DNA from: Anderseniella sp963700895
Lineage (GTDB): Bacteria; Pseudomonadota; Alphaproteobacteria; Rhizobiales; Aestuariivirgaceae
DNA length: 64,000 nucleotides
Reading direction: 5' to 3'
Assembly: GCA_963700895.1 (NCBI GenBank)
Contig: CAVOZI010000025.1
Span: 57,944 to 121,943, forward strand
The position numbers and the translations under genes are program-made. The notes below the pieces were generated by a model. It worked only from the letters and a program-made list of their open reading frames with translations, had not been told where the DNA came from and did not search any database. Positions 34,434 to 45,407 of this stretch are shown in pieces. Numbering within the stretch: position 1 is the first letter of the stretch; each line of letters starts with the position of its first letter.

Positions 34434-34853
34434 ATGGCGCGCGTCACCGTAGAAGACTGCATCCAGAAGCTTCCCAACCGCTTTGAACTGGTTCTGATGT
34501 CTGCCCACCGGGCTCGCATGATAGCCCAGGGCGCACCGCTCACGCTGGATCGCGACAACGACAAGAACCCTGTCGTTGCGCTGCGTGAGATCGGCGATTC
34601 GACCATTGACGTCGAAGATTTGCGCGAAGATTACGTTCACTCCATGCAGAAGCATGTCGAAGTGGACGAACCGGAAGAAAGCGCGGTTCCGCTGCTCACC
34701 TCGGGGGATGAGTCGACTGTGGGTGCTGAGGGCGGCGCGGCCCAGCAGGACGGCCAGGACGGTTACGACCGGATGTCCGAAGAGGATCTGCTGCGCGGGC
34801 TGGAAGGCCTGCCGCCGGCCGAGAGCCCGGGCTCGCAGCGGTCGGGTTACTGA
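34434..34853 (+). CDS. rpoZ: RNA polymerase omega subunit
   Basis: 139-residue omega subunit, which assists beta' folding and mediates part of the ppGpp response. It has the canonical start (ARVTVEDCIQKLPNRFELVLMSAHRAR), NPVVALREI and a long acidic alphaproteobacterial C-terminal tail. It sits directly upstream of the rsh gene, a conserved pairing that links the alarmone enzyme to its target. A strong terminator separates the two, so rsh probably also has its own promoter. Confidence 0.96.
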   Translation: MARVTVEDCIQKLPNRFELVLMSAHRARMIAQGAPLTLDRDNDKNPVVALREIGDSTIDVEDLREDYVHSMQKHVEVDEPEESAVPLLTSGDESTVGAEGGAAQQDGQDGYDRMSEEDLLRGLEGLPPAESPGSQRSGY

Positions 34854-34892
34854 TCGCCCTGCCGACGGCATAGCAAGCCGGCAGTTTTATTG

Positions 34893-34930
34893 CAGCCGGA
34901 GCATTTCGCGATGCTCCGGCTGTTGTGTTT
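34893..34930 (+). terminator. rpoZ terminator
   Basis: Perfect 12-bp stem (CAGCCGGAGCAT / ATGCTCCGGCTG), 6-nt loop, then TTGTGTTTT. It lies 40 bp after rpoZ. Confidence 0.8.
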
Positions 34931-34996
34931 TGTGCCGCTGGCAACTATCTCATCATATTGGAATCTTTGCTTCTCGTACAGGATGGCACGCACGCG

Positions 34997-37168
<2,172 letters not shown>

Positions 37169-37219
37169 ACCCTGGCGGGGCAGGCCGGTTGGCGGCAGTT
37201 GCCAAAGGACGGACACTAC

Positions 37220-37807
37220 ATGCTTACACAAGACCAGGTTCTCGACGAGTTTCGTGCTGCCGGCGCACTGCTGGAAGGGCATTTCATCCTGTCTTCGGGG
37301 CTGCACAGCCCCCGCTACCTGCAGTGCGCGCGGGTGCTGATGGATGCTGCACGTGCGGACCGTCTGTGTTCGACCCTCGCCGAAAAGGTGCGCGGGGCGG
37401 GGTTTGGCGATATCGACCTTGTGGTTTCGCCGGCCATGGGCGGTGTGGTGGTGGGCTACGAAATGGGCCGTCAGTTGAACGTGCCGGCAATCTTTTGTGA
37501 ACGGGTCGAAGGTACCCTGACGTTCCGCCGCGGCTTCGCCATCGATCCGGGTGCGCGGTGCCTGATGGTCGAGGACATCGTCACCACCGGCTTGTCCTCG
37601 CGCGAGTGCATCAAGGCCATTCACCGCGAAGGCGGCAAGACCGTGGGGGCTGCGTGCCTGATTGACCGATCGGGCGGCAAGGCGGACGTGGGCGTGCCTC
37701 TGGTGTGTCTGGCGCAGCTTGAGGTGCCGGCCTACGAACCGACGAAGCTGCCACCTGAACTGGCGGCAATCGAGGCTGTCAAACCGGGCAGCCGTGGTCT
37801 GAAGTGA
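37220..37807 (+). CDS. pyrE: Orotate phosphoribosyltransferase
   Basis: Makes orotidine 5'-phosphate from orotate and PRPP in pyrimidine synthesis. 195 residues with HFILSSGLHS, the AMGGVVVGYE loop and the PRPP-binding motif LMVEDIVTTGLSS. The ATG at 37220 follows AAGGA; a TTG at 37199 would add seven residues. It follows rsh after 51 bp. Confidence 0.95.
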   Translation: MLTQDQVLDEFRAAGALLEGHFILSSGLHSPRYLQCARVLMDAARADRLCSTLAEKVRGAGFGDIDLVVSPAMGGVVVGYEMGRQLNVPAIFCERVEGTLTFRRGFAIDPGARCLMVEDIVTTGLSSRECIKAIHREGGKTVGAACLIDRSGGKADVGVPLVCLAQLEVPAYEPTKLPPELAAIEAVKPGSRGLK

Positions 37808-37836
37808 TGAACATGATTGTTGGTGCGAACGGTTAG

Positions 37837-38475
37837 ATGATCCTGAAGCGGCGCGAAACTGTCGGCCTGTGGCGCCGGGTGCGGAATTTCTTCTGGCCCG
37901 AGATCGGCTTCAATCGCGCCGCGAAATACATGTCGCACAAGGTGAACCGGATTTCCGGTTCGCCGCACGCCATCGCTCTGGGCTTTGCCGCAGGCGCGTT
38001 CGCCTCGTTCACCCCGGCGATCGGATTCCACTTTGTCCTTGCCGCTTTGATTGCGTGGATCATCGGCGGCAACATTCTTGCCTCCGCCATCGGCACCTCG
38101 GTTGGCAACCCGCTCACCTTTCCGTTCATCTGGATTGCCACGCACAACGTGGGCAGCTTCTTGCTGGGGCAGGAGGGCCGGCACGACATTGCGCTGGCCG
38201 CGCCGCATGGTGGCATACGGCTGTTGTTCAGCCAGCCGGGCAGCTTCTTCTCGGAATTGTGGGCAACGCTGGAGCCGGTGTTCTGGCCGATGTGCGTGGG
38301 TGCGGTGCCGCTGGGGCTGGCATGTGGCGCGGTTTGCTATTTGATCCTGAAGCCGGCCATCACCCGGTACAAGAAGCGGCGGGCGCGGATACGCGAACAA
38401 CGTGTTGCCGAGTTGCGGCAGCGCCGTGAGACATCGCATCGTGCAGGCCCGGACCCGGGCGGAGGTGTGCTTTGA
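37837..38475 (+). CDS. DUF2062 membrane protein
   Basis: 212-residue protein of the DUF2062 family with about three membrane helices (IALGFAAGAFASFTPAIGFHFVLAA-type first pair, then FWPMCVGAVPLGLACGAVCYLIL) and the family motif TSVGNPLTFPFIW. A basic C-terminal tail follows. Function unknown; it sits constantly before acpS in Hyphomicrobiales, which hints at an envelope or lipid role. Its stop codon overlaps the TTG start of acpS by 4 nt. Confidence 0.88.
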   Translation: MILKRRETVGLWRRVRNFFWPEIGFNRAAKYMSHKVNRISGSPHAIALGFAAGAFASFTPAIGFHFVLAALIAWIIGGNILASAIGTSVGNPLTFPFIWIATHNVGSFLLGQEGRHDIALAAPHGGIRLLFSQPGSFFSELWATLEPVFWPMCVGAVPLGLACGAVCYLILKPAITRYKKRRARIREQRVAELRQRRETSHRAGPDPGGGVL

Positions 38476-38873
38476 TCCTTGGCGTCGGCAATGACATGGT
38501 CGACATCCGCCGCATCGAGCAGAGCATCGAGCGGTTCGGCGACCGGTTTCTCAACCGCATCTTCACCGACATCGAGCGCACCAAGTCTGACCGGCGAATG
38601 CAGCGGGCTGCATCCTACGCCAAGCGGTTTGCCGCCAAGGAGGCCTGTTCCAAGGCGCTCGGCACCGGCTTCCGAAAGGGGGTGTTCTGGCGCGACATGG
38701 GCATCGTCAACCTGGCCAGCGGCCGGCCCACCATGGTGCTGACCGGAGGGGCGCAGGCGCAGCTTGCCACGCTGGTCCCGGCGGGCTTCCGGCCCGACAT
38801 CCACCTCACCATCACCGATGATTTTCCATGGGCCCAGGCCATCGTCATCATCTCGGGGCTTCCTGCAGAATGA
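38472..38873 (+). CDS. acpS: Holo-[acyl-carrier-protein] synthase
   Basis: Transfers 4'-phosphopantetheine from CoA to ACP. 133 residues with the metal-binding GNDMVDIRRIEQS and the FAAKEACSKALGTG signature. Translation starts at TTG 38472 in a TTGA overlap with the preceding gene; no ATG gives the canonical N-terminus, so the rare start with coupled translation is accepted. Confidence 0.94.
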   Translation: MILGVGNDMVDIRRIEQSIERFGDRFLNRIFTDIERTKSDRRMQRAASYAKRFAAKEACSKALGTGFRKGVFWRDMGIVNLASGRPTMVLTGGAQAQLATLVPAGFRPDIHLTITDDFPWAQAIVIISGLPAE

Positions 38874-39008
38874 CTGCGGCATCTGCCCGCGCAGCCGGTC
38901 CGGGCGGTTGCATTTCTGCCAATAAACTGCGACATGACTGTTCAAACGGCGGCTGATTTGACGTAAATCCCCGCGCGGCGGTGCATAGACAAGGAAAGCA
39001 GGAACGCC

Positions 39009-39800
39009 ATGGCTTCAAACGTGGAGCGCAGCCGGAAAAAGGCCGAAGACGGCGGCTGGGAGACCATCAAGGTCATCGTCCAGGCGCTGCTGATCGCCTT
39101 CGTGGTGCGCACGTTCTTCTTCCAGCCGTTCAACATTCCTTCCGAGTCGATGGTGCCGACGCTGCGGGTGGGCGACTACCTGTTCGTCAACAAGCTATCC
39201 TACGGCTACTCGAAGTATTCCTTCAATTTCAGCTTTAGTCTGCTTGGCAATACGCTGTTCAAGTTCGGCCCGGTGCCGATCGAGGGCAGGGTGTTCGGCG
39301 GCGAGCCGGAGCGCGGTGACGTGGTGGTGTTCAAGCTGCCGCGGGACAACGAGACAGACTACATCAAGCGCGTGATCGGCCTGCCGGGTGAGCGCATCCA
39401 GATGATCGATGGCCTGCTTCACATCAATGGCGAGCCGGTCCAGATCAAGGAGATCGACGGTTTCATCAACCCGGACCACTCCAGCAAGCGGAAGGTGCGG
39501 CAGTACATGGAAACGCTGCCCAATGGGACAAGCCACCTGGTCATCGACCTTTATCAGTCGGAAGCGGACAATACCCCCGTCTACACTGTGCCTGAAGGCC
39601 ATTACTTCATGATGGGCGACAACCGGGACAACTCGACCGATAGCCGTTTCCTGAACGAGGTTGGCTACGTGCCGGTCGAGAACATGGTGGGCCGCGCCAC
39701 CATCCTGTTCTTCTCGCACGGGCCTGATGGCGCGTTCTGGGAGTTCTGGAAGTGGCCGACCAACATCCGTTGGGGCCGGCTGTTCAACTTCGTCGAATGA
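39009..39800 (+). CDS. lepB: Signal peptidase I
   Basis: Inner-membrane serine protease that removes signal peptides. 263 residues with an N-terminal membrane helix (TIKVIVQALLIAFVVRTFFF), the catalytic Ser in IPSESMVPTL, Lys in YIKRVIGLPGE, and the GHYFMMGDNRDNSTDSR box. Its stop codon overlaps the rnc start (ATGA). Confidence 0.96.
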   Translation: MASNVERSRKKAEDGGWETIKVIVQALLIAFVVRTFFFQPFNIPSESMVPTLRVGDYLFVNKLSYGYSKYSFNFSFSLLGNTLFKFGPVPIEGRVFGGEPERGDVVVFKLPRDNETDYIKRVIGLPGERIQMIDGLLHINGEPVQIKEIDGFINPDHSSKRKVRQYMETLPNGTSHLVIDLYQSEADNTPVYTVPEGHYFMMGDNRDNSTDSRFLNEVGYVPVENMVGRATILFFSHGPDGAFWEFWKWPTNIRWGRLFNFVE

Positions 39801-40486
39801 GTGGGCGCGAAGAGGCAGTGGCCGCGCTGAAGGCCCGGCTGGACCACAGCTTCACCGACGAGACGCTGCTTGAGCAGGCGCTGACCCATGCCAGCGGAAC
39901 CGGCAAGCGGACGCTGGGAAACAACGAACGGCTGGAGTTCCTCGGTGACCGCGTTTTGGGACTGGTCATCGCCCACATTCTTTATGAGCGCCATGATGAC
40001 CTGGCGGAGGGCGAGCTTGCGCGCATGCTGAACGCCATGGTGCGTCGCGCCATGTGCACCAAGGTTGCCGAAAGGCTCGACATCGGCCCGGCGCTGAAGC
40101 TGGCCGGCAAGGGCCAGAAGCGCACTGTCATCACCGACAACATCCTGGGCGATGCGCTGGAGGCGCTGATCGGGGCGATCTATCTGGATGGCGGACTGGA
40201 GGCGGCATCGCGTTTCATCCGGCAGCACTGGAGGGACGCCCTCGAACAGGCGCCGGGCGTGCGCAAGGATCCGAAGACCGCCCTACAGGAATGGGCAGCG
40301 GCCCGCTCGCTTGACGTGCCGGCTTATGAGATCATAGGTCAGTCCGGTCCCGACCATGCACCGGAATTCACCGTGCAACTGACAGTACACGGCCGCTCGC
40401 CGTCGCAAGGCATTGCGGGGTCGCGCCGCATGGCCGAGCAGCAGGCGGCTGAAGCGTTTCTTGTCCGGGAGAAGATCTGGAAATGA
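39797..40486 (+). CDS. rnc: Ribonuclease III
   Basis: Double-strand-specific RNase that processes rRNA and regulatory RNAs. 229 residues with the signature NNERLEFLGDRVLGLVI, the second acidic cluster in DALEALIGAIYLDGG, and a C-terminal double-stranded RNA-binding domain (PKTALQEWA ... GIAGSRRMAEQQAAEAFL). ATGA overlaps join it to lepB and to era, the widely conserved lepB-rnc-era order. Confidence 0.96.
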   Translation: MSGREEAVAALKARLDHSFTDETLLEQALTHASGTGKRTLGNNERLEFLGDRVLGLVIAHILYERHDDLAEGELARMLNAMVRRAMCTKVAERLDIGPALKLAGKGQKRTVITDNILGDALEALIGAIYLDGGLEAASRFIRQHWRDALEQAPGVRKDPKTALQEWAAARSLDVPAYEIIGQSGPDHAPEFTVQLTVHGRSPSQGIAGSRRMAEQQAAEAFLVREKIWK

Positions 40487-41400
40487 CCAACGACGCCCCC
40501 ATGCCCCTACATCCGCGATGCGGCTTCGTTGCGCTGATCGGCGCCCCCAATGCCGGCAAGTCGACGTTGCTCAACCAACTGGTCGGTTCGAAGATCGCCA
40601 TCGTGACCCACAAGGTGCAGACGACGCGCGCCCGTATTCGCGCCATCGCGATCGAGGGCGATGCGCAGATCATCTTCGTCGATACGCCAGGCATCTTCGC
40701 GCCGAAGCGCAAGCTGGACGAGGCGATGGTTGCGGCCGCCTGGGCCGGCGCGGCGGAGGCAGACGCTACGGTACTGCTGATCGATGCTCGTGACGGCCTG
40801 AACGAGGCCAATCTGGCGATCATCGAGGGACTCGAGAAGGCGAATCTCAAGGTGATGCTGGCGATCAACAAGATCGACACCGTTCAGCGCGAGAAGCTGC
40901 TGACGCTGGCGGACGAATTGAACAAGCGGTACCCGTTCACCGACACCTTCATGATTTCTGCCATGAAGGGTCATGGCGTTGACGACCTCAAGGAAACGCT
41001 GGCCGCCCGGATGCCGCAGGGGCCGTGGCTTTATCCCGAAGACCAGATGGCCGACTTGCCGCTGCGCATGCTGGCGTCCGAGATCACCCGCGAAAAGCTG
41101 TTCCTGCGGCTGCACGATGAACTGCCTTATGCGTCTACCGTCGAGACCGAGACCTGGCAGGAGCGCAAGGACGGTTCGGTGCGCATCGAGCAGGTGATTT
41201 TCGTCGAACGCGACAGCCAGAAGAAGATCGTACTTGGCAAGAACGGCCAGACCGTCAAGGCAATTGGCCAGGCGGCACGGGCCGAGATTGCCGAGGCCAT
41301 CGGCCAGACGGTGCACCTGTTCCTGTTCGTGAAGGTGCGCGAAAAGTGGGCGGAAGACCCGGAGCGGTTGCGCATGATGGGGCTCGATCCATCGAGGTAG
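40483..41400 (+). CDS. era: GTPase Era
   Basis: Small-subunit assembly GTPase that binds the 16S rRNA 3' end. 305 residues with G1 GAPNAGKSTLLN, the switch region QTTRARI, G3 DTPGI, G4 NKID, and a C-terminal KH domain (KKIVLGKNGQTVKAIG). Its start overlaps the rnc stop codon in ATGA. Confidence 0.97.
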   Translation: MTNDAPMPLHPRCGFVALIGAPNAGKSTLLNQLVGSKIAIVTHKVQTTRARIRAIAIEGDAQIIFVDTPGIFAPKRKLDEAMVAAAWAGAAEADATVLLIDARDGLNEANLAIIEGLEKANLKVMLAINKIDTVQREKLLTLADELNKRYPFTDTFMISAMKGHGVDDLKETLAARMPQGPWLYPEDQMADLPLRMLASEITREKLFLRLHDELPYASTVETETWQERKDGSVRIEQVIFVERDSQKKIVLGKNGQTVKAIGQAARAEIAEAIGQTVHLFLFVKVREKWAEDPERLRMMGLDPSR

Positions 41401-41428
41401 GGGCGAGGCCGGGCAGGAGCGAACGATC

Positions 41429-42148
41429 ATGGAATGGCAAGGTGACGGCCTGATCCTGAGCGTGCGCCGGCACGGCGAGACCTCGGCCATCATCGATGTG
41501 CTGACCCGCGAGCGCGGGCGCCATTCAGGGCTTGTGCGCGGCGGGCGTTCACGCACCCAGCGCCCCGTCCTGCAGGCCGGCAACCTTGTGCACCTGGTCT
41601 GGCGGGCGCGGCTGGAAGACCATCTGGGCATGTTCACCGCCGACCCGCACCGGATGATCGTGGCGGGCATCATCGACAACATGGCGAGGCTGGCGGCAGT
41701 GACCACCATCACCACGCTGGCGAGCCTGCTGCCGGAGCGCGAGCCGCACCCGCGAATCTATGACGCCTCGCTGCTGCTGCTTGATCATCTGGATGACGAC
41801 GCCATCTGGCCGGCGCTGCTAATGCGCTGGGAACTGGGGTTATTGGATGAGTTGGGTTTCGGTCTCGACCTCGAGAAATGCGCCATGAGTGGTGAGCGCA
41901 ACGGGCTGGCGTTTGTGTCGCCGCGCACCGGCAAGGCGGTGACGGCCGAGGCGGGGGAGCAGTGGAAAGACAAGCTGTTGCGTCTGCCGGGGTTTATTGC
42001 GGGGGCAGGCGGCGCGCCGGGCCGCGACGATGTTGCGGACGGGCTGGAACTGACCGGCCACTTTCTTGCCTGCCACCTGTTCGAGCCGCGCGGACTTGCT
42101 GCGCCCGAACAGCGCAGCCGCATTGTCAGGTGGCTCAGGACCGGCTAG
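41429..42148 (+). CDS. recO: DNA repair protein RecO
   Basis: RecFOR mediator that helps load RecA onto SSB-coated single strands. 239 residues: an N-terminal OB-fold (DGLILSVRRHGETSAIIDVLT, HSGLVRGGRS) followed by a helical C-terminal domain (RWELGLLDELGFGLDL). The zinc-binding cysteines found in some relatives are largely absent (only CAMSG remains), as in many alphaproteobacterial members. It follows era by 28 bp. Confidence 0.93.
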   Translation: MEWQGDGLILSVRRHGETSAIIDVLTRERGRHSGLVRGGRSRTQRPVLQAGNLVHLVWRARLEDHLGMFTADPHRMIVAGIIDNMARLAAVTTITTLASLLPEREPHPRIYDASLLLLDHLDDDAIWPALLMRWELGLLDELGFGLDLEKCAMSGERNGLAFVSPRTGKAVTAEAGEQWKDKLLRLPGFIAGAGGAPGRDDVADGLELTGHFLACHLFEPRGLAAPEQRSRIVRWLRTG

Positions 42149-42159
42149 CACTTCGTGCC

Positions 42160-42948
42160 ATGCGAAGCTATTCATTCACTCACGCGATTGCGCGGCTGCC
42201 GGGCTCAAGCATCACCGGCGGCTTGCGCGCGGTCGATACTGGCGCGCCCGATCTGGCAACCTTCATGGCCCACCACGCAGACTATGTCGCTGCGCTGCGC
42301 TCCACCGGCGCCGAGGTTCTGATGCTTGATGCGCTGGAGGACTTTCCCGATGCGGTGTTCGTAGAGGATACCGCGTTGTGCCTGCCTGAAGGCGCCATCG
42401 TCATGCGCCCCGGCGCCCCGACGCGGCTGGGCGAGGCGGCCCGGATGCGCCCGGTGCTTGAACAGTTCTATGGCGATGTGCGTGAGATCGAGGCGCCCGC
42501 CACCATCGAGGGCGGCGACATCCTGGTGACGGAGAACGAGATTCTCGCCGGCACGTCTGCCCGCACAAACGAAGCGGGCATCGCGGCCCTAGCTAGGTTG
42601 GCAGCCGACTGGGGCTACAAGGTGCGCACCGTCGATACGCCGGAAGGCGTGCTGCATTTCAAGACCGACTGCTCGCTGCTGGACGAGGAGACGATCCTGG
42701 CGACGCGGCGTCTGGCGGCGTCCGGGTGTTTCGATGGTTACCGCATCGTCCACGTCGCCGACGGCGAGGAGGCAGCCGCCAACACCATCCGCTTCAACGG
42801 CCTGGTGCTCATGCCGGCAGGTTTCCCCAAGACCCGTGATACCCTGCAGACAGCTGGCTATGACGTTCGCGAGATCGGCAACTCGGAAGCAGCAAAGCTG
42901 GACGGCGGCATGTCTTGCCTGTCGTTGCGGTTCTCGCCGGTGCGCTGA
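42160..42948 (+). CDS. ddaH: Dimethylarginine dimethylaminohydrolase family protein
   Basis: Guanidine-group hydrolase of the DDAH/arginine deiminase superfamily, which converts methylated arginines (or arginine) to citrulline. 262 residues with the substrate-binding acidic EDFPDAVFVEDTA, IEGGDIL, catalytic His in VLHFKTDCS, and the C-terminal catalytic Cys in LDGGMSCLSLRF. The ATG at 42160 is chosen; the longer frame upstream is a recO shadow. It starts 11 bp after recO. Confidence 0.88.
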   Translation: MRSYSFTHAIARLPGSSITGGLRAVDTGAPDLATFMAHHADYVAALRSTGAEVLMLDALEDFPDAVFVEDTALCLPEGAIVMRPGAPTRLGEAARMRPVLEQFYGDVREIEAPATIEGGDILVTENEILAGTSARTNEAGIAALARLAADWGYKVRTVDTPEGVLHFKTDCSLLDEETILATRRLAASGCFDGYRIVHVADGEEAAANTIRFNGLVLMPAGFPKTRDTLQTAGYDVREIGNSEAAKLDGGMSCLSLRFSPVR

Positions 42949-43024
42949 TTGTTCCATTGCAGCGACGCCTGATCCTGCTAGAAACCTTGCCAACGGACCG
43001 ATACACGAACCGGGAGACCTGACC

Positions 43025-43429
43025 ATGCTTGGCCGCCTCAACCATGTCGCCATTGCCGTGCCGGACCTTGCCGCCGGTACCGCCGTCTATCGCAGCATGC
43101 TGGGCGCAAAGGTGTCGGACCCGCAACCCGAACCCGCCCACGGCGTTAGCGTGGTGTTCGTCGAACTGCCCAACACCAAGGTAGAGCTGCTGGAACCACT
43201 GGGTGAGAATTCCCCGATTGCCGCCTTCCTGGCCAAGAACCCGTCCGGCGGCATTCATCATGTGTGCTATGAGGTCGAGGACATCATCGCCGCGCGCGAT
43301 CACCTGAAGTCTGAGGGCGCGCGCGTGCTCGGTGACGGCGAACCGAAGATTGGAGCGCATGGAAAGCCGGTGCTGTTCCTGCATCCGAAAGACTTCTGTG
43401 GCACCCTGGTTGAACTGGAACAAGCCTGA
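43025..43429 (+). CDS. mce: Methylmalonyl-CoA epimerase
   Basis: Interconverts (R)- and (S)-methylmalonyl-CoA in propionate metabolism. 134-residue VOC-fold protein with LNHVAIAVPDL, SGGIHHVCYEV and the C-terminal VLFLHPKDFCGTLVELEQ, which supply the His/Glu metal ligands. Its stop codon overlaps the DUF1467 start, a pairing repeated in Hyphomicrobiales upstream of proS. Confidence 0.94.
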   Translation: MLGRLNHVAIAVPDLAAGTAVYRSMLGAKVSDPQPEPAHGVSVVFVELPNTKVELLEPLGENSPIAAFLAKNPSGGIHHVCYEVEDIIAARDHLKSEGARVLGDGEPKIGAHGKPVLFLHPKDFCGTLVELEQA

Positions 43430-43710
43430 TGATTGTCAACTTCCTGACCGGCTTTGCGGTCTTCTTCATTCTCTGGTGGCTGGTGCTGTTCACCGTCCTG
43501 CCGTGGGGCATGCGCTCTGCCTACGAGGAGGGCGTGGAGGTGGAGAAGGGCCATGAGCGCGCCGCACCCGTCCGCGTCAACATGTGGCGGAAGTTCATGG
43601 TCACGACCATCGTGACGCTGTTTGTCTATGCCTTCTATTACTGGCTGGTGAATTTCAGCGGGTTCAGCATCGACGACATTCCGTTCCTGCCAAGGATGGA
43701 AGGCATCTAG
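43429..43710 (+). CDS. DUF1467 membrane protein
   Basis: 93-residue protein with two membrane helices (FLTGFAVFFILWWLVLFTVL-type and FMVTTIVTLFVYAFYYWLV) and the short loop PWGMRSAYEEG typical of DUF1467. Function unknown. The start lies within TGATG at the mce stop codon, so translation is coupled. Confidence 0.9.
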   Translation: MIVNFLTGFAVFFILWWLVLFTVLPWGMRSAYEEGVEVEKGHERAAPVRVNMWRKFMVTTIVTLFVYAFYYWLVNFSGFSIDDIPFLPRMEGI

Positions 43711-44065
43711 CAACGACGGTTCACCTGTCCGATATCGTGATGGCTGAAAAGCGAAAGGCAGGGTTGCTCAACCCTGCCTTTGCCCACTTCAGTGGTTTTC
43801 GGCGACAGCGTTTACCGCGCGCCTGGCCCTCGCATTTAACGGGCTTTCCTCCCCAGACTTGGTGTCCGGACATCGCTCGTTGGCGACTGCGCGAACAGTA
43901 CAATATTGTTGCCGCTTGTAAAGCCATTTTGTCGCACCTTCCGCCTGATGGGGCTAAGCGGAGTTGAGCTTTGTCAAAGCAGGCAACTTCGACTAAGAAC
44001 ACCAGACGATTTCGCCACTCCGGCCAGTTTGCGGCCTGCCAGAGACCCTTTCCAGAGACCTCAAG
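43711..44065. other. Intergenic region before proS
   Basis: 355 bp without a gene. It holds the mce/DUF1467 terminator (43757-43781), a palindrome ACAATATTGT at 43900-43909 and a weak candidate promoter (TTGGCG at 43880-43885 with TATTGT at 43904-43909). I see no tRNA or known RNA element. Confidence 0.5.
43757..43781 (+). terminator. Terminator of the mce/DUF1467 unit
   Basis: Perfect 10-bp stem GGCAGGGTTG / CAACCCTGCC with a minimal CT loop, followed by TTT, 46 bp after DUF1467. The short T-run makes it moderate. Confidence 0.7.
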
Positions 44066-45388
44066 ATGAAGCTCAGCCAGTATTTCCTTCCCATCCTGCG
44101 TGACGACCCCAAGGAAGCAGAGATCGTGTCGCACCGGCTCATGCTGCGCGCCGGCATGATCCGCCAGGAAAGCGCGGGCATCTATTCGTGGCTGCCGCTT
44201 GGCTACAAGGTGCTGCGCAATATCGAGCGGATCGTTCGCGAAGAGCAGAACCGGGCAGGGGCCATCGAGGTGCTCATGCCGACGATCCAGTCGGCCGACC
44301 TGTGGCGCAAGTCCGGCCGCTATGACGACTACGGCAAGGAGATGCTGCGCATCACTGACCGGCACGAGCGCGACATGCTGTTCGGTCCCACCAACGAGGA
44401 GATGATCACCGACATCTTCCGGGCCGGCGTTCAGTCTTACAAGGACGTGCCGCGCAACCTGTATCACATCCAGTGGAAGTTCCGCGACGAGGTGCGTCCG
44501 CGCTTCGGCATCATGCGCGGCCGCGAGTTCCTGATGAAGGACGCCTATTCGTTCGACCTGTCGGCCGAGGCGGGCAAGCACTCCTATAACAAGATGTTCG
44601 TGTCCTACCTGCGCACCTTCGCCCGCATGGGGCTGAAGGCCATTCCGATGCGCGCCGAAACCGGCCCCATCGGCGGCGACATGAGCCACGAGTTCCTGAT
44701 CCTCGCCGACACGGGTGAATCGGAAGTGTTCTTCGACAAGGCCTTCCATGATTTCGACTGGTCGGCCTTCGACATCGACTATGACGACGTGGGCGCGGTG
44801 GCGAAGGTGGTGGACGAGTTCACCTCCAAGTACGCCGCCACCGACGAGATGCACGACGCAGCCGAATACGGCAAGCTGCCTGCTGATCGCCGGGTCAACG
44901 GGCGCGGCATCGAGGTGGGGCACATCTTCTTCTTCGGCGACAAGTACTCGAAGCCGCTGGGCTGCCAGGTGCAGGGACCGGACGGCAAGCCGGTCACGCT
45001 GCAGTCAGGCTCCTACGGCATCGGCGTGTCGCGTCTGGTGGGCGGCATCATCGAAGCCAGCCACGATGATGCGGGCATCATCTGGCCAGAGGCCGTGGCA
45101 CCGTTCCGCATCGGCCTGATCAACCTCAAGTCCGGCGATGCCGAAGCCGATGCGGCGTGCGACGAACTTTACCGGCTATTCCAGTCCCAGGGCAACGAGG
45201 TGCTCTACGACGACACCGACAACCGGGCGGGGGGCAAGTTCGCCACCATGGACCTGATCGGCATACCGTGGCAGGTCATCATCGGCCCCCGTGGCCTCAA
45301 GGAAGGCAAGGCGGAAGTGAAGAATCGCGCTAATGGTGAGCGCGAGGACGTTTCGCTCGAGGCGCTCAAGTCGCGCTTCGCCAACTGA
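44066..45388 (+). CDS. proS: Prolyl-tRNA synthetase (short alphaproteobacterial type)
   Basis: Class II aminoacyl-tRNA synthetase charging tRNA-Pro. 440 residues with motif 1 in PLGYKVLRNIERIVREE, GPTNEE, motif 2 in QWKFRDEVRPRFGIMRGREF and motif 3 in SGSYGIGVSRL, then an anticodon-binding domain. It lacks the ~180-residue editing insertion of E. coli-type ProS, as usual in this class, so clearing mischarged Ala-tRNA-Pro would depend on a separate editing protein. Confidence 0.97.
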   Translation: MKLSQYFLPILRDDPKEAEIVSHRLMLRAGMIRQESAGIYSWLPLGYKVLRNIERIVREEQNRAGAIEVLMPTIQSADLWRKSGRYDDYGKEMLRITDRHERDMLFGPTNEEMITDIFRAGVQSYKDVPRNLYHIQWKFRDEVRPRFGIMRGREFLMKDAYSFDLSAEAGKHSYNKMFVSYLRTFARMGLKAIPMRAETGPIGGDMSHEFLILADTGESEVFFDKAFHDFDWSAFDIDYDDVGAVAKVVDEFTSKYAATDEMHDAAEYGKLPADRRVNGRGIEVGHIFFFGDKYSKPLGCQVQGPDGKPVTLQSGSYGIGVSRLVGGIIEASHDDAGIIWPEAVAPFRIGLINLKSGDAEADAACDELYRLFQSQGNEVLYDDTDNRAGGKFATMDLIGIPWQVIIGPRGLKEGKAEVKNRANGEREDVSLEALKSRFAN

Positions 45389-45407
45389 ACCGAACCGGAG
45401 GCCGCCG